From Odontesthes bonariensis (lineage: Eukaryota; Chordata; Actinopteri; Atheriniformes; Atherinopsidae), in contig NC_134508.1 in NCBI RefSeq assembly GCF_027942865.1, positions 38,933,466-38,997,465 on the forward strand: DNA of 64,000 nt. The letters run 5' to 3'. Shown piece by piece: positions 43,476 to 55,357 of this stretch. The notes under the pieces are model-generated. The model was given only the letters and a program-made list of their open reading frames with translations. It did not search any database and was not told the DNA's origin. The stretch's first letter is position 1. Every line of letters begins with the position of its first letter. Made by a program: the position numbers and the translations under genes.

Positions 43476-45513
43476 AGGTAAGAAGTACACTTACACCAGA
43501 TGTACTCAAAAGGGTTTAAAAACTGCCCTCAGGTGTGTCATTATTACAAAACAAAACAAAGTTTTTAAGTTAAATGTGTCACGACTACTAAGTTTCTAAA
43601 ACTTGAATTTAAATAGGTCACTGTTACTAGGACACAACAAAACAAAGTTTCTGAATTTAAAATTTAAATGTGCCACTATTACGAAGTTCTAAAATTTGAA
43701 CGGAACAAAGTTTCTAATTTAAATTTTAGCATTGATAGCCTGAATTAGAGTATCTATTTAGCCCATAGGGAATTACTGATATCTCTCCATCCCACTTGGA
43801 GGGAGTAAGAAAAGCGCCATGTCCAAAATAAATGAATAAATAACTAATGAATAAATAAATAAAATTAAAATACAACAAGTATGATCTTCTTTTGGGAGGA
43901 TTATGCAATAAAATGCGCTTCCTCTGGAAGGAATCATGAAAGGTCCAAAGATCAAAGGTTGAAAGCACAACTGGAGAGGACAACCGAGGCTAAGTTAGCC
44001 TTTGAAAATTTGAAACGAAATTAGCAAAAGTCATCCAAAACGGCCAACACTAGTCTATGAGAAGCCATTTTTCTTATGTCTCCAATAAAAACCATAAGAT
44101 TTCAGAACTAATAAATCAGAGTAGGTATGTTGTGACTCGGACAGGATGTTTGCAGGTTGTGCATCTTTTGACACGTCCAGATGTGAGAATACAGAAGTGT
44201 ACTACATCGGATCCTGCAGATGTCATTCCACGTGAGTTTGAAGGAGAACCACATGAGCGTGTGTCAGAAGCTGTGAGATACATTAAACTGAGACCTGACT
44301 TAGGAGCAACTCCACTTGTTCAGGCTGATGTCACTTATGTTGTTCATGTTGTGAGATCATTTGGGTGATCATGAGGTTTTGCAGTTGTGAAACAGGATGG
44401 TGGAGAACTTTGTGACGGTGAAAGCTGAGAAGTGTGAACGGACATGTTCGGCACAGTTGGCTGAACTGAAGGCATTAACGGAAGCATGTCTACTGGTGAA
44501 AGGTAAGGTTACGAATGTATACACAGATTCTGCATAGACTCATGATATTTGCTATTTGTGTGAAGCAGTTTGGAAGCAGAGAGGGTTCAGGAGGTCAGAC
44601 GGAAGTCCAGTGCGACAGGAGGTCCAAATGAACGAGCAGATTGCAGTCATGAAAATTGAAAATTGGCAGTGATACAGTGTCAAATAATCGTAGAGGTAAC
44701 AAAATGGTTGGTAAAGGTAATATCGCGGCTGATGAAGCAGCGAAAGTAGCATCAAAGTGCCAGCTTGCTGTTTTGGCACCAATGGTGTTACTGGAGCCAG
44801 AGGTCGCGCCATCACAAGGATATTGGTCATACATATTGGATAAATAGTCGTAAATTTTTTTGGTAAGAGAATTGATTCATCTGTTTGTCATTCCATCAGA
44901 GATTAGCTCAAATAATGGTTAAGTGTTTGTTTATAAAAGTGCAAGAGGCATTCTGCAGCAGCTGCGAATCAAGCAGCGCTGTGGGGCCGTTTATCATCCA
45001 CAGAGTCAAGGGATGGTTGAGAGGATCAAAGGAACCTGGAAAGTGAAATTGAATTGAATCTGTGCTTCAACTAAACTAACTAGATGCTTTGCCGCTTGCA
45101 CTAATGAGATGTCCTATGCAAACTCATAGAGTCACGCACTAACACCGCATAAAATTCTAACGGGTCGACCCAGGCCGGCACCTCAGTTCCCACTTGAGCA
45201 GGTGCAAACAGAGTGGACAGCTTACATGAAGCAACTAACTGCAATCCACAGAACAATCTATCTACAGGAGGAGTCCAGAGACTTGAGTTTCGAACAGCTG
45301 GTTGAGAGACCAGTGGTGCCAGGCGACCAGGTGCACATCAAAGTGTTCCGGAGGAAGTGGCTTGAGCCAAGACGGAAAGGACCGTACACAGTGGTGCGAG
45401 CAACGCCGATGGCAGTTCAAGTGGAAGGTAGCAACACATGGTACCATTTGAATCACTGCACTAAGGTTCGGACTAAAGACACAGACGGAGTTAAGTCCGA
45501 GGGAAAGGATTAA
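43476..45513 (+). pseudogene. ERV pol remains (RT scrap, RNase H, integrase)
   Basis: Just after gag an RT scrap reads YRGKKYTYTRC (about 43474-43510). At 44057-44840 RNase H-like pieces occur, such as LRPDLGATPLVQADVTYVV and AADEAAKVASKCQLAV, split by frameshifts and stops. Integrase pieces follow: VIPSEISSNNG and YHPQSQGMVERIKGTW (about 44880-45040) from the core, then a 103-codon open frame (45202-45513) with GDQVHIKVFRRKWLEPRRKG, the SH3-like integrase C-terminus. The RT catalytic core and the protease are missing. It cannot produce a working polymerase. Confidence 0.7.
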
Positions 45514-47420
45514 CAAAAGGAAGAGGTTAAGATTTCTGACACTGTGAGCATCCAGGTGTGGGTGTTGGCCGACAGCATGGGCTCAGGAGAACGAGGCCTG
45601 GAGATGTTGGACGGGATCCCGCAAACAGGAGAGGCTGGAAGGGTCCCGTGATGAAGCCACCCCGCAGGGAAGTAGCCAGCCTGGGTCAGATGAGTATGAT
45701 GCAACAATACACACCCACTCAGACCATGGCACGCCACAAACTTTGCCAGCAGTACACACTAGAGCTAGTCGTGAAGAGGTATCTGCTAAGCTTGAATTTA
45801 AGTTCATGGAATAAACGATTTGAGGAAGTGTGGATCATGGGTCCGGAGGAGGAGACGACCAAATCACCGCCTCTGGACGCCACAACAAAGGGGCAATCTG
45901 GTAAGATCATGTCAGATCGGGTCAGAAGTAGTTGTTCACAATGGTTGTAAGAATAGAAAGATTTTTTGGGGAAGACTAGGGGGATTTGATACCATTAGCA
46001 CTATAGGATAAAATAATCATGTTAACCCAAGAACAGACGGAGTGTACATGCACAGGTGGAGTCGGGAAAACAGTGTAACTGTGGAAAATGGGTTAAGGCA
46101 GCACAGGATATGTGGTATAGTTGGGCATGGTACACTACGAGAGGACTGACAGCGACGGAGTGTCTCATATGAGCAGACGCTCCAGGAGCATTGCCTGTTG
46201 TTGTTCCAGAGCCACACACCTTCAGAGACTGTGCAGTGGTCCAGCAACAGGAATGCAGAGAAGGTAGGTTCACATCGGAAGAGGATAAATGGTTATTGTT
46301 TCCTATGTGTGGTATTAAGTGCGGATTGATGTTTGGGCCAAATCAAAAGTACATAGTTATTTTCAAAATAAGGGAGGGCCACAAAATGGAGTCTTCTTGT
46401 GCTGAATTTAATCTGAGTACATCACAGGATGGGCCTCCCACTGATTATAGAGTAGATTACGATGGTGAGTTTGAATGCTTTTGGAAGTCACGTAAGTAGT
46501 ACTACTGTTAAATGGAACCAATATTTATTAGGATTTATTTATTTGGATCAAAATGTGAAAATATAGAAATGATCATTTTAACTCTATATCTTTTTGGGGA
46601 TCAGACACACCCGGTAGCTGAGAGTTACTGGATGTTTGGAGATGATGTTTTGTTAAATGTGCTACCCAACAGGGAGATAGGTCTTTGGGCACTGGTGAGG
46701 AGGAACACATCAGTTGTGGTAGTGTATGACAAGGTAAACGAGATGCGAGGTTTGGATGTGGAAAAAGGGAGAGTTAAAACATATATTGGTAACTACATCA
46801 TGGATAAGTACTTGGATGCAATATGGCAGCCGAGAGGTATTCCTTTTGAGCTCAAAGCACGCAGGGAGATTGCAGCTGGATTTGAGTCTATTTTGCCGTG
46901 GATCATATTTAACAAAATGGGGAATGGACTAATTACATATAATACAACCAACAGGGAATTCTTAGCTACACGAGTGAAGGGTTTGCAGGCTTTGGAGAAC
47001 AACTACATGAGACGAGTATGATGGCTTGGTAGAACAGACAAGTTTTAGAATGGATATTAGAAGGGAAATTGGTGTTTGCCAGATGGTTGGGGAAAATGTT
47101 GTACATTTATACCCGGGAACACTGCAGCTGATGGGACGTTTACAACGGCCATGAAGGAGTTCAGAGAACGGAGAGAGGAGCTGACGTGTGATGCTGGTGG
47201 AGGTGAACGGTGGTGGACTGGTCTGTTTGGGATTTTGGGAGAAGGGGGAGCGATGACAGTTAAGGCGGGAATAGCAATATTGTTGATAGTGAGGATGGTT
47301 TCCCTATTGGGGTGTTGCATTATACCCATTCTGAGAAGGTGTTTGCTGCAAGTGATGTTCAAACAAACAGGGGAAGGAATCTGGAGGCAGATGACCATGC
47401 GAGACCGGGTCTGAGGACCA
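45514..47420 (+). pseudogene. ERV env remains
   Basis: Disconnected open stretches at 46191-46499, 46512-47021 and 47076-47414 are in the position of env. The middle one contains ESYWMFGDDVLLNVLP and RREIAAGFESILPWI; the last has a hydrophobic segment (KAGIAILLIVRMVSLLGCC) followed by a short basic tail, as a transmembrane-subunit anchor would. Frames do not join without shifts, and the surface-subunit start is not identifiable. The assignment rests on position, the hydrophobic anchor and general resemblance. Confidence 0.5.
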
Positions 47421-48242
47421 ACGCATGGGAGAGCGGGTCAACGAATGAAGGTTATCAACGGACGGTTCACAAGTTTCTTTCCTCGAGGGTGGAACCAAGT
47501 ATAGTCTGACAGGGAGAAGAGATGCTGAAGATCTCTTTGATTGGGAGTGACGTACTGGCGACCTCTCCTCCCAGAGTTAGCTTAGCAGCTCCAGACCCAG
47601 CCGGACGGATGTTCGGCCAGAAGCAGACGACACCAGAGTACAGGAGATGGGACGGGACTGGAGGAGCTGCATTACATTGCATTTTATTACCATTGTTGTG
47701 TGATAATCCATAATTTTATGTATTGTACTCGATACAAAACGGTGATTAACTGATTTGAAGGTGGTGTATTCAGTCTATGTGTATTATCAATCAAAACTGA
47801 TCACTGATATGTCCATTGCCAATTGTGTCGGTCAACTGTTCGGAGTGCGACCTTGGTAAAGTGGTCGGTCGCCAGTGGGGGGGGCCGTAGGTGAATTTTC
47901 CCAAGATAAGAACATGAGTTACGAAAGTAGCAGCCGGTGGGTTTTTCACACCTATGCACTGCGAACAGTGGACAAGTGTGATGGCAATGTAAAACTTGTA
48001 GTGTTGTTGAATTCAATATCGTTTAATTTAATTTAATCATTTAATGTGATTCGAGTACACACATATATATATATTCCTTTTAATTTATTCAAAATGGTCC
48101 CGTTGATTGATATTGTAGAATTATTAGGATGATTCAGTGTTGATTATGTTAATTAATTCTTAATTAACTATGTGGGATGATTTTCTTTCATTTTAGATTA
48201 TTTCTTTATTAAATCACTGATAAGTGATTTCAGGGGGGACTA
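47421..48242 (+). other. ERV 3' region before the LTR, with polypurine tract
   Basis: There is no convincing coding frame. AGGGGGGA at 48232-48239 lies three bases before the 3' LTR and is the probable plus-strand primer. The interior is AT-rich with short repeats (47990-48230). Confidence 0.55.
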
Positions 48243-48551
48243 TGTGGGAGAAGGATGTCATGACATACTCATGACTTCTGGCCTAGTTACATCCTGGGCC
48301 TTGTTGACTGGTTCATATGAATATTGTTGATAGTTAGAATGAGCGTGTTTATGATAAACTGCGAAAGCTAGGCGCCTCCAGAGAGGGCCACGTACACTTG
48401 TTATGATAAAACGGTATAAAAGGGTGTCACAAAATGAGCTCGTCGGACATTTTGTACATTCTGTATGCACATTTGCTGTGACGATTTGTTCAATAAACTC
48501 CCCAATGGACGGCTGACCAACGCGGGATTCGACTCTAATTTCTCCACAACA
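48243..48551 (+). repeat. ERV 3' LTR
   Basis: 309 bp, the same length as the 5' LTR. Visible differences from it are A for G in GACATACTC and A for G in GACGATTTG. Confidence 0.9.
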
Positions 48552-48564
48552 ACATACAAGTGAT

Positions 48565-49273
48565 TTTCTAGTAGACGTTGGAGTACTTTGTTCACATGGT
48601 GCTTATGAGTAATTAAATCAGGTGAGTAAATTAAAATATCATCAAGATACACATATACGAAAAGGTCCAGAAAATCTCTAAGAACATCATTGATCATAGC
48701 TTGGAACACAGCAGGAGCATTAGTAAGTCCGAAAGGCATGATGAGATACTCGTAATGGCCACTAGGGGTGTTAAAGGCGCTCTTCCATTCGTCCCCCTCT
48801 CTAATGCGAACAAGGCGGTATGCATTGCGTAAGTCCAACTTAGTGAATATGGCAGCCTGTTGAAGCTGGTCAAACACAGTGGACATCTAGGGAAGCGGGT
48901 AGCGGTTTTTTACTGTGATGTCGTTTAGAGGACTGTAGTCTATGCAGGGTCTTAGTGATCCATCTTTTTTGTCCACAAAAAAGAACCCTGCTCCGGCAGG
49001 TGATGAGGAAGGACGGATGAGACCCGCCTTCAATGATGTCTGGATGTAGTCCTTCATGGCTAGTTGTTTGGGTCTTGAAAGCGAAAAAAAGCGGCCCTTG
49101 GGAATGGTGGCTCCTGGAATGAGGTTGATGGCACAGTCGTATGGGCGGTGTGGGGGAGGAGACATGGCCTTGTCTTTATTAAAGACGTCCTTTAGATGGT
49201 GATAGCAGGCGGAAACCGACGTCAGGTCTGGTGACTGGAACTCTGTGACAGGAGCAGAGACAGTGTTTAACAT
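48565..49273 (-). pseudogene. Gypsy reverse transcriptase, N-terminal two thirds, with one stop
   Basis: On the - strand, [18 protein letters not shown], then [39 protein letters not shown] and [15 protein letters not shown] lead to the catalytic [11 protein letters not shown] (about 48617-48665). A TAG at 48889-48887 separates YPLP from MSTVFDQL in the same frame; a Leu codon would be expected. The frame is cut at about 48556 by the retrovirus and resumes at 38611. The YLDD motif is intact. Confidence 0.85.
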
Positions 49274-49920
49274 GGCTAGAACTGGCCTGTCGGCCTTGGT
49301 CTGCAGGCACCTGCCCTCACAATCTCTTCCCCTCCTCAGAATCTTGCCCGAAGGCTAGTCAATGTGAGGGTTGTGTTTTATGAGCCATGGATGTCCCAAA
49401 ACCAGGGTGTGAGTTGGCGAATGGAACAGGAAAAAGGTTATTTTTTCACTATGTCCCTCTGTGACCAGGGTTATGGGTTCTGTCACGTGGGTGATGGAAA
49501 AAAGCGAGCTGCCATTCAAAGCGCTGGATTTAATCGGCTGTAGTAGAGCCTCGGTTTTTAGCCCCAGTCTTTTGGCTATTTCCCGGACCATGAGACTTTC
49601 GTCAGCCCCTGAGTCAATAAGAGCCTCCAGGTCGAAGGTGGTGTTTTTGTGTTTTAGCTGGGTGAAAAATCTTTTAAGTGGCGTGGAGCTTGAATTGTTG
49701 TGATTTGTTTTCACCTGAGAGGGTCTCACCGGGCATGAGCAGACGTGATGTCCAGTTTCTCCACAGTAGAAGCACCGTCTCTCCCTAAAGCGGCGTTGTC
49801 TCTCTGCCGGTGTGAGTTGGGCTCGGTTTAGTTGCATGGGCTCCTCTCCTCCAACAGGAGAGGAAGCGTGAGAACGATGAGGCGACGGGGTTCTGCGGAT
49901 GGCTGTACGTGGAGATGAAA
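49274..49920 (-). pseudogene. Gypsy gag C-terminus and aspartic protease
   Basis: The frame holds CFYCGETGHHVCSC, a C-x2-C-x4-H-x4-C nucleocapsid knuckle, followed by the protease signature ALIDSGADESLM (about 49590-49620) and LVLGHPWLIKHNP. A TAG at 49357-49355, where a Trp codon would be expected, interrupts the frame before RT; both sides share the frame. Upstream, gag is cut at about 49920, where LTR sequence begins abruptly. Confidence 0.8.
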
Positions 49921-49926
49921 AAGGGG

Positions 49927-50244
49927 AAAAACAAAGGCTTCGAAACTATATTTTAAACGGATAATCACTCCAACTACGGAGGAAAACAAAAAACCCTCTC
50001 CTGTAAAAATAGGAGGCACTCAGATATAAAAATTTACTAGGAAACGAAAAATCACTCCACTTGGAGGAAAACGCAAAAATGCTATTAAACTTAAACTATT
50101 TTTTAACAAGGCTATAAATACAAAAGTTATCCAAAACAAAACTCTCTTAGCGAGATTCGAAACGTGGCATAGGACATGAACTTGGTTTTGAAAGCAAGAG
50201 TGAGGTATGTTGACAACAACGATAACGACACACTGGCACAAGAC
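49927..50244 (-). repeat. Gypsy 5' LTR, inner part
   Basis: It matches 35667-35985 almost exactly. It starts abruptly at the gag deletion and stops at the P-like insertion; the rest of this LTR resumes at 56976 and ends at 57175. Confidence 0.85.
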
Positions 50245-51191
50245 CTATGGAAGCAAATCGTAATCAAAATTCAAATTCAAATGCATTATTAGAAATGCTT
50301 TTTCATTTTAAGAATGTGGCTGCATTATTTGACTCATAAATAAAATTACTAATCAATCATCCTATTTGCATTTCAATTTTCTTCTTCAAGACTGCTCATT
50401 CTTTCACTTAATTCAAATGAAAAGGACAAAGACATTTGAAATTTAATTTTGAAAATATGCCTCAGCAAATAGATACCAAAATTCAATTTGAAATGTAAAA
50501 GTTGAAAATTCAAATGCATTATCAGAAATGCTTTTTCATTTTAAGAATGTGGCTGCATTATTTGACTCATAAATAAAAGTACTAATCAATCATCCTATTG
50601 CATTTCAATTTTCTTCTTCAAGACTGCTCATTCTATGCCATAATCAAAAAGAAAACAAAGCGGACATTGCTTTTTCGTTTTCGCTGTCTGCATGCAAAAT
50701 ACTGCCCACAATTCGATAACGAAAAAGCAATCTGAGCGGCGCAGGAGAGTGACGTCACGCCTGCTGACCGTGCTACCCATCATGTAGGCTACGGTAGGGG
50801 GCGGTGAGCATATTTGCTGTACAGTTTAGCTGCCCAGGTGGAGTCAAACAATATATCCGATTCTGATGCCCGTGACCGGGTTGAACGGGTCACAGAGAGC
50901 TTGGCTGCATACTCTGCCGTCACAGATTCAGAGGTTAGTGCAGCAAGGGCTTGCGCGCCGAGGCCGCGGCCACGACCGGCCATGACTTTCTGGCCGCGGC
51001 CATTACTGAGGGAGCAGCCATTAATGTGGCTGAGACAGACGTTGCGAACAGGAGTCGGGGGATTACCTTTCACAGGTAGGATTCAACATTATTATTGGTT
51101 GTATTTTGTCAATAGAATATTATTGTACTGTATTTGTGTCTGCCGGCGAAATCGTAGCCAGCAAACGTTAAACTAGGATATGTTTATAGCC

Positions 51192-52311
51192 GGTGTTATG
51201 CCGAGAAGTGCACCCCCTGCTGGTCGTACTTTAAGGAGAGTCTGTGATGGAATGATATGATATAACTACATCATAATTTGTTTACCTAATTGAATTAACG
51301 GATACAAATCTCAACAAGTCCAAATTTGTATATAAAATTAAAATAACCAAATTTCATAGTTTCAGGTTCATTTTTATATCATTTTATCTGGGCTATAATG
51401 AGTTGAGATTGTTAATAGAAAATGTATCCAACCGTCTTTCGTGTTGACTACAAAAGTATTAGTCACGGCCCTTACTTTTGAATATATGTCCAATAATATA
51501 AAAATAGTTAGGAATAGGAATACTCTAAACTGTAAAATTGTCGGATTATCATAATTGTACACGTATTATTAATTTACATGAAGAGATGTGAAAAAAAGAT
51601 GCACGAATGAAACACCATTGTCAGCTCAATATTATTTATTTTGGATAAATGTAATAATCCACACCTGAAACGGTTTACGCGCGCTTCGTGAATGGGAATG
51701 CACTTCTCGGTAGAGATGCGCGGATGACGTATTTTCCCATCCGCAACCGCTGCAAAAAATATATATCCGCCCGCTATCCATTTGCACAAACATTTTTTCA
51801 CCGATTTTCAAAACCGAACCCGCCCGCCATCCGCCGATAGGTATCTATTGAAGGTGCCTTGGCTATTTGTATCGGCTTTTTCAAACAGCGTAGTTCATTA
51901 TATCTTGCCAATAAGTCCGCCTACTACTATGAGGTGGATAACATATACGCATTCACAAGTTTTGCAAATCACATACTGGTGTCATCCGAATTGATCACCT
52001 CGTGGAATTTTTCCCAAACGGCACTTTTCTTCTTTAGGTTTCGTTTTAAGATCACCCGTCTTAAGCCTCTCTTGCACTAACTTTGCTGCCGCTGCCATCT
52101 TTGATCTTTGTCATAATGTATGTTTTCGTTCGTTACCTTTGGAAAATTATGTGGTTTTTTTTGTTTGTTTTTTTCAGTGCTTCAACCGCAACCCGCCCGA
52201 ATTTAATTAAAATACGATTTTTCGGCGTGTCATCCGCCCGATCCGCGGTTAATCCGCGGGCTCCGCGGATTCAACCGCCAACCGCGCATCTCTACTTCTC
52301 GGCATAACACC
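51192..52311. mobile_element. MITE with GGTGTTATGCCGAGAAGTGCA ends (left-arm copy, interrupted)
   Basis: The inverted ends GGTGTTATGCCGAGAAGTGCA and their complement are shared with 55793-56320 (right arm, 528 bp) and 57204-57711 (separate copy). It lies in the apparent intron of the P-like gene. It has no ORF. Confidence 0.7.
51711..52294. mobile_element. 584-bp hAT-type MITE with perfect 8-bp target duplication
   Basis: The ends TAGAGATGCGCGG and CCGCGCATCTCTA are inverted, and CTTCTCGG is duplicated at 51703-51710 and 52295-52302. The right arm at about 55810 shows the uninterrupted site. The interior has many CCGC words and no coding frame. Confidence 0.9.
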
Positions 52312-52817
52312 TCTGTTCACACGGCTATTAGGCCAACGGAGACTTCATAAATCATATATTCCATAACACAGGCTTAGATTACAACTAACACAAGAATGCT
52401 ACTTTTGAAATAATGCAAATATTACTGTTATAACATTGACCATCAGATTTTACACAGGTTTATTAATGACGTTTATTATGCCTGTATTATTCACATGTAA
52501 TTCTTTCATCCTAACAAAAGTATTTACCTCATGTCTCATACCCACCCTTCAGATTGTCCGACCGAGAGTTGGTGTTATTCCCTCCATCTTTGGCTTACAG
52601 GTTCACCTAATAAGAGTAGGTGTATCATCATAAGGCTATTAGCATTCATAAATTGAAATATTATCAATAACAGGGCAGGGTGAAATACTTATCCCTGTGT
52701 GTGTGTGTATTTTTATATATTTTAATATTATGCTTCTTCATTTTAGCCAGAAAAGGGCAGGACTACATGTTCTTCCAGAAAAGCTGAAGAGAGCCTGTCT
52801 GTGGCCACTCAGGATGA

Positions 52818-53260
52818 CAGCAAGGGCTCGCGCATTTTCTGGCGGGGGGGGGGACACACTAGGGCCAGAACACCACCTATAGGTACCGTACATTAACAGC
52901 AGAATGACAGTGTGTGATAGACTGGTCAGTAGGCTATATTTATAAGACACCGATGCCCGTTGTCAGCTGCCGCTGTTTTGGCAGCTCGAGCCTTGTCGTA
53001 ATTTTGTACTTTGGAACGGATGGAATGAGAATCCAGCTTTGTTATATACATATGTATGTGTACATATATATATTTCTAGTGTAAGGTAGAGGATGTTTGT
53101 TTTGTATGTGTATTTATTTGACGATTGCCTATGGTGCCCTACGAATGAATGAGTACGTATGTATACACACTGCTTGAAGATCATTCAAGCTGTTGACCTA
53201 ACGAATTTTCCAATCATGTACTACAAGCTTTGTATCATTGAAGAGGAATAAAGACACTAT
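52818..53260. other. Unique centre of the fold-back, left part
   Basis: It includes a G run (52843-52852) and AT-rich sequence. No gene is recognised. Confidence 0.45.
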
Positions 53261-54313
53261 CAGGGCTCTCAAGTCTCACGCAATGAGCGTGAGACACACG
53301 CATTTCAACAAGTTCACACGCTCACACGCCACACATGCCATTTCTCACGCTGAGAAATGATCAACTTCGTCGCACAGAAATTATAATGGCCGATACTATA
53401 AACGAGTCAATGGCAGGTGCGCTCGTACAGCTCAGAAGCTGTCTTGATTTAGCAACCCATCGGAAAATCACAAAATAGAATTTCTCAGCCAATCAGAAAA
53501 CAGAATTTCTTGTTGCCGGGTGAGGTCTGAAATAGCTTTAAGCTGCAAGCACGCGTACCATGAATGCACAGCGGACATAACCTTTATACTCTGAATGCGT
53601 GCAGAAGTTGTAGACGAGCTGGAGGTGGAAGAGAACCGTCAGGATCTTCAGCAGGTCATATCTTCATTTATTTGAATCTTTTATTAGTTACTATAGTTTT
53701 CCTACTCCTTGTAAAAGACCAATACCTGCCGATTAAAGTGTTCGTTGGAGTAGTAGACCTAAATATTCAGCACACACCCTTTGACATGAGCAACTTAATG
53801 AAAAATGAAAAATATGTAGGAGTGTAATTAGGCTTTTGTGGTTAATTCTTTTCAAAGGTGACTGGTATGAGCAGATTCCCAATAAGGCTATCTACAATTG
53901 CCAAACTGGTATTAGTTCTGCCGCACTGAAATGCTGATGCAGAGAGGGTTTTTTCCATGGTGGGGCTCAATAAAACCAAGACCAGGAACACGTTGGCTCT
54001 GAATGGAACTCTGTCATCCATCATGACTGTGAAAATGGCTGTGCTTTAAATGGGAGCCCCCAATATCAGTCGTCAAGCATCAAAATCTGCCACAAACACT
54101 TACAACAACACTCATAAAAAATTTTTGTTTGTTAAGACTTTGCATACCTAAAACAATTTATTTTAAAATATAGCAGAATTTAGTGTAAAAGTGAAGATTT
54201 GTGATTTTGGTATAAATAAAACAATTGTTCTTTAGCTAGTTTATGGCGATGGAATACTGCAAGGGACCAGCCTGAATCTCACTCCAAGCAAACTTGAAAA
54301 CTTGAGAGCCCCG
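53261..54313 (+). mobile_element. hAT transposon, about 1.05 kb, decayed
   Basis: The inverted ends CAGGGCTCTCAAGT and ACTTGAGAGCCCCG are typical of a widespread hAT group; flanking CACTAT on both sides suggests the target duplication. At about 53915-54048 the + strand reads LPHSNADAERVFSMVGLNKT and then TLSSIMTVKMA, the C-terminal dimerisation segment of hAT transposases. The N-terminal and central catalytic regions are gone. Confidence 0.7.
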
Positions 54314-54680
54314 CACTATACAGCTGTTATGATTTTTATGTAACATCTTTATCAAATCTGTGATAAAGTATTTCACAAGGCCAAAACAATGTAAGAAAAT
54401 ATCTTTGATTTTTGCTTTTTTGGCTTCGCAGCATAACTTTGTTATGACCATAGCATCAAGGTTCAAGGTGCAATGTTTTTTAAATTGCCAATTGTGCATG
54501 AACCGCAGTCAAGACACATGCATTACTTGTTCAGGGATCTCTCTGAGTTAGTCTAGAAAAATAGAAATACTATAATAAAATATAAAGAATATAAAAAACA
54601 CTGTACAAGAAGGTAGTTGTATATACACAAGTTTTAATATTTTGAATGGTATCAACCTAAAGCAAAACAAAATGAGCTAA
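54314..54680. other. Unique centre of the fold-back, right part
   Basis: AT-rich; probably the 3' part of the P-like gene on the - strand. No independent feature is seen. Confidence 0.4.
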
Positions 54681-54689
54681 AAGCCCTGA

Positions 54690-55357
54690 AAGAGGAGTGT
54701 TTTGCAGAGCTTCTGTCTCATGCTCCCTTTTATGCAGGTCAAGAGAGGTCAGTTTGCCAATGTGGTGGAGCCTTATTTTCAGAAACACAGACACAAACAA
54801 TGAGAACAAGTTGGAATAATGGTTGTTGATGCCAAACTTTGTCTCCTCAATGTGTTCCCCAAGCTGAAAAACATCCTCCGTTCTCCTCCCGGGTGATGTA
54901 CGTGACTGTCGCCGTCTTTACAGCTTTGCTGAAGCTTGGCGAATCACCCACTCTGCAGCTCTCAGCACCTTCACTGTGCCACATGATGGAATCACTAGTA
55001 CACCGTTGTTTTTCAGGGCTAGAAAGTGGTAGCTATCATGAAATGATGAAGGTACAGCATCTCTGACCAAGCTTGCATGGCACACACCACAGGACAGCTT
55101 TTGCAGAATCTGGAGGACTACAAACCCTGCAATGTAGTACAAAGCATTGTCCACAACATCCACCAGTATAAATATTGAGAAGTAGCTATTTAACATATTT
55201 AGAACGGTAATTTTGATATGATGTTTAAAAAAGAAATACTCAAATCATTAGGCTGAGTTAGTGAGTTTGAGGTTGAAGCTTCTGGGTCATCCTGAGTGGT
55301 CACAGACAGGCTCTCTTCAGCTTTTCTGGAAGAACATGTTGTCCTGCCCTTTTCTGG
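54690..55357 (-). pseudogene. P-element/THAP9-like transposase, C-terminal exon with a stop
   Basis: On the - strand an AG acceptor (55359-55358) opens an exon. From 55196 it reads VDVVDNALYYIAGFVV, then LQKLSCGVCHASLV, then SYHFLALKNNGVLVIPS, the conserved C-terminal region of P-type transposases as I remember it for THAP9-like proteins. A TAA follows AKL near 54900, but the same frame continues with EHIEETKFGINNHYSNLFS and IGKLTSLDLH to about 54690. The N-terminal THAP domain and catalytic core are not present, so this is a deleted, non-functional copy. The exon start is also present in the left arm at 52747. Confidence 0.6.

Larger units (their letters stand above)
38616..48551 (+). mobile_element. 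Endogenous retrovirus (gamma/epsilon-like), defective, with near-identical LTRs
   Basis: Two 309-bp LTRs (38616-38924, 48243-48551) are flanked by a perfect ACAT duplication (38612-38615, 48552-48555), a 4-bp target site as in gammaretroviruses. Joining the flanks restores the Gypsy RT frame (NHLYV|KAEKSEF), so this is a clean insertion. Inside are a primer-binding site, a long leader, an open gag, pol remains and env remains. By eye the LTRs differ at only two positions (about 0.6%), which implies a recent arrival. It is a virus-derived fossil and, as it stands, cannot encode pol or env. Confidence 0.85.
50245..52817 (+). repeat. Left inverted arm of the fold-back element
   Basis: It aligns in reverse with 55287-56975. 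Extra in this arm: about 300 bp around 50525-50824 (a second copy of an ATGCATTAT...CTTTTTCATTT segment and a CG-richer piece) and a 584-bp hAT MITE at 51711-52294. Shared features are a putative exon at about 50830-51075 ending CACAG|GTAGGA and the exon start after TTTTAG at 52747. Confidence 0.8.

Noticed and set aside
50830..51075. Host gene exon (Ala/Arg/Pro-rich frame of about 80 codons)
   Set aside because: The same stretch is repeated in inverted orientation at about 56437-56690 within a transposon, so it belongs to the mobile element and not to a host gene.
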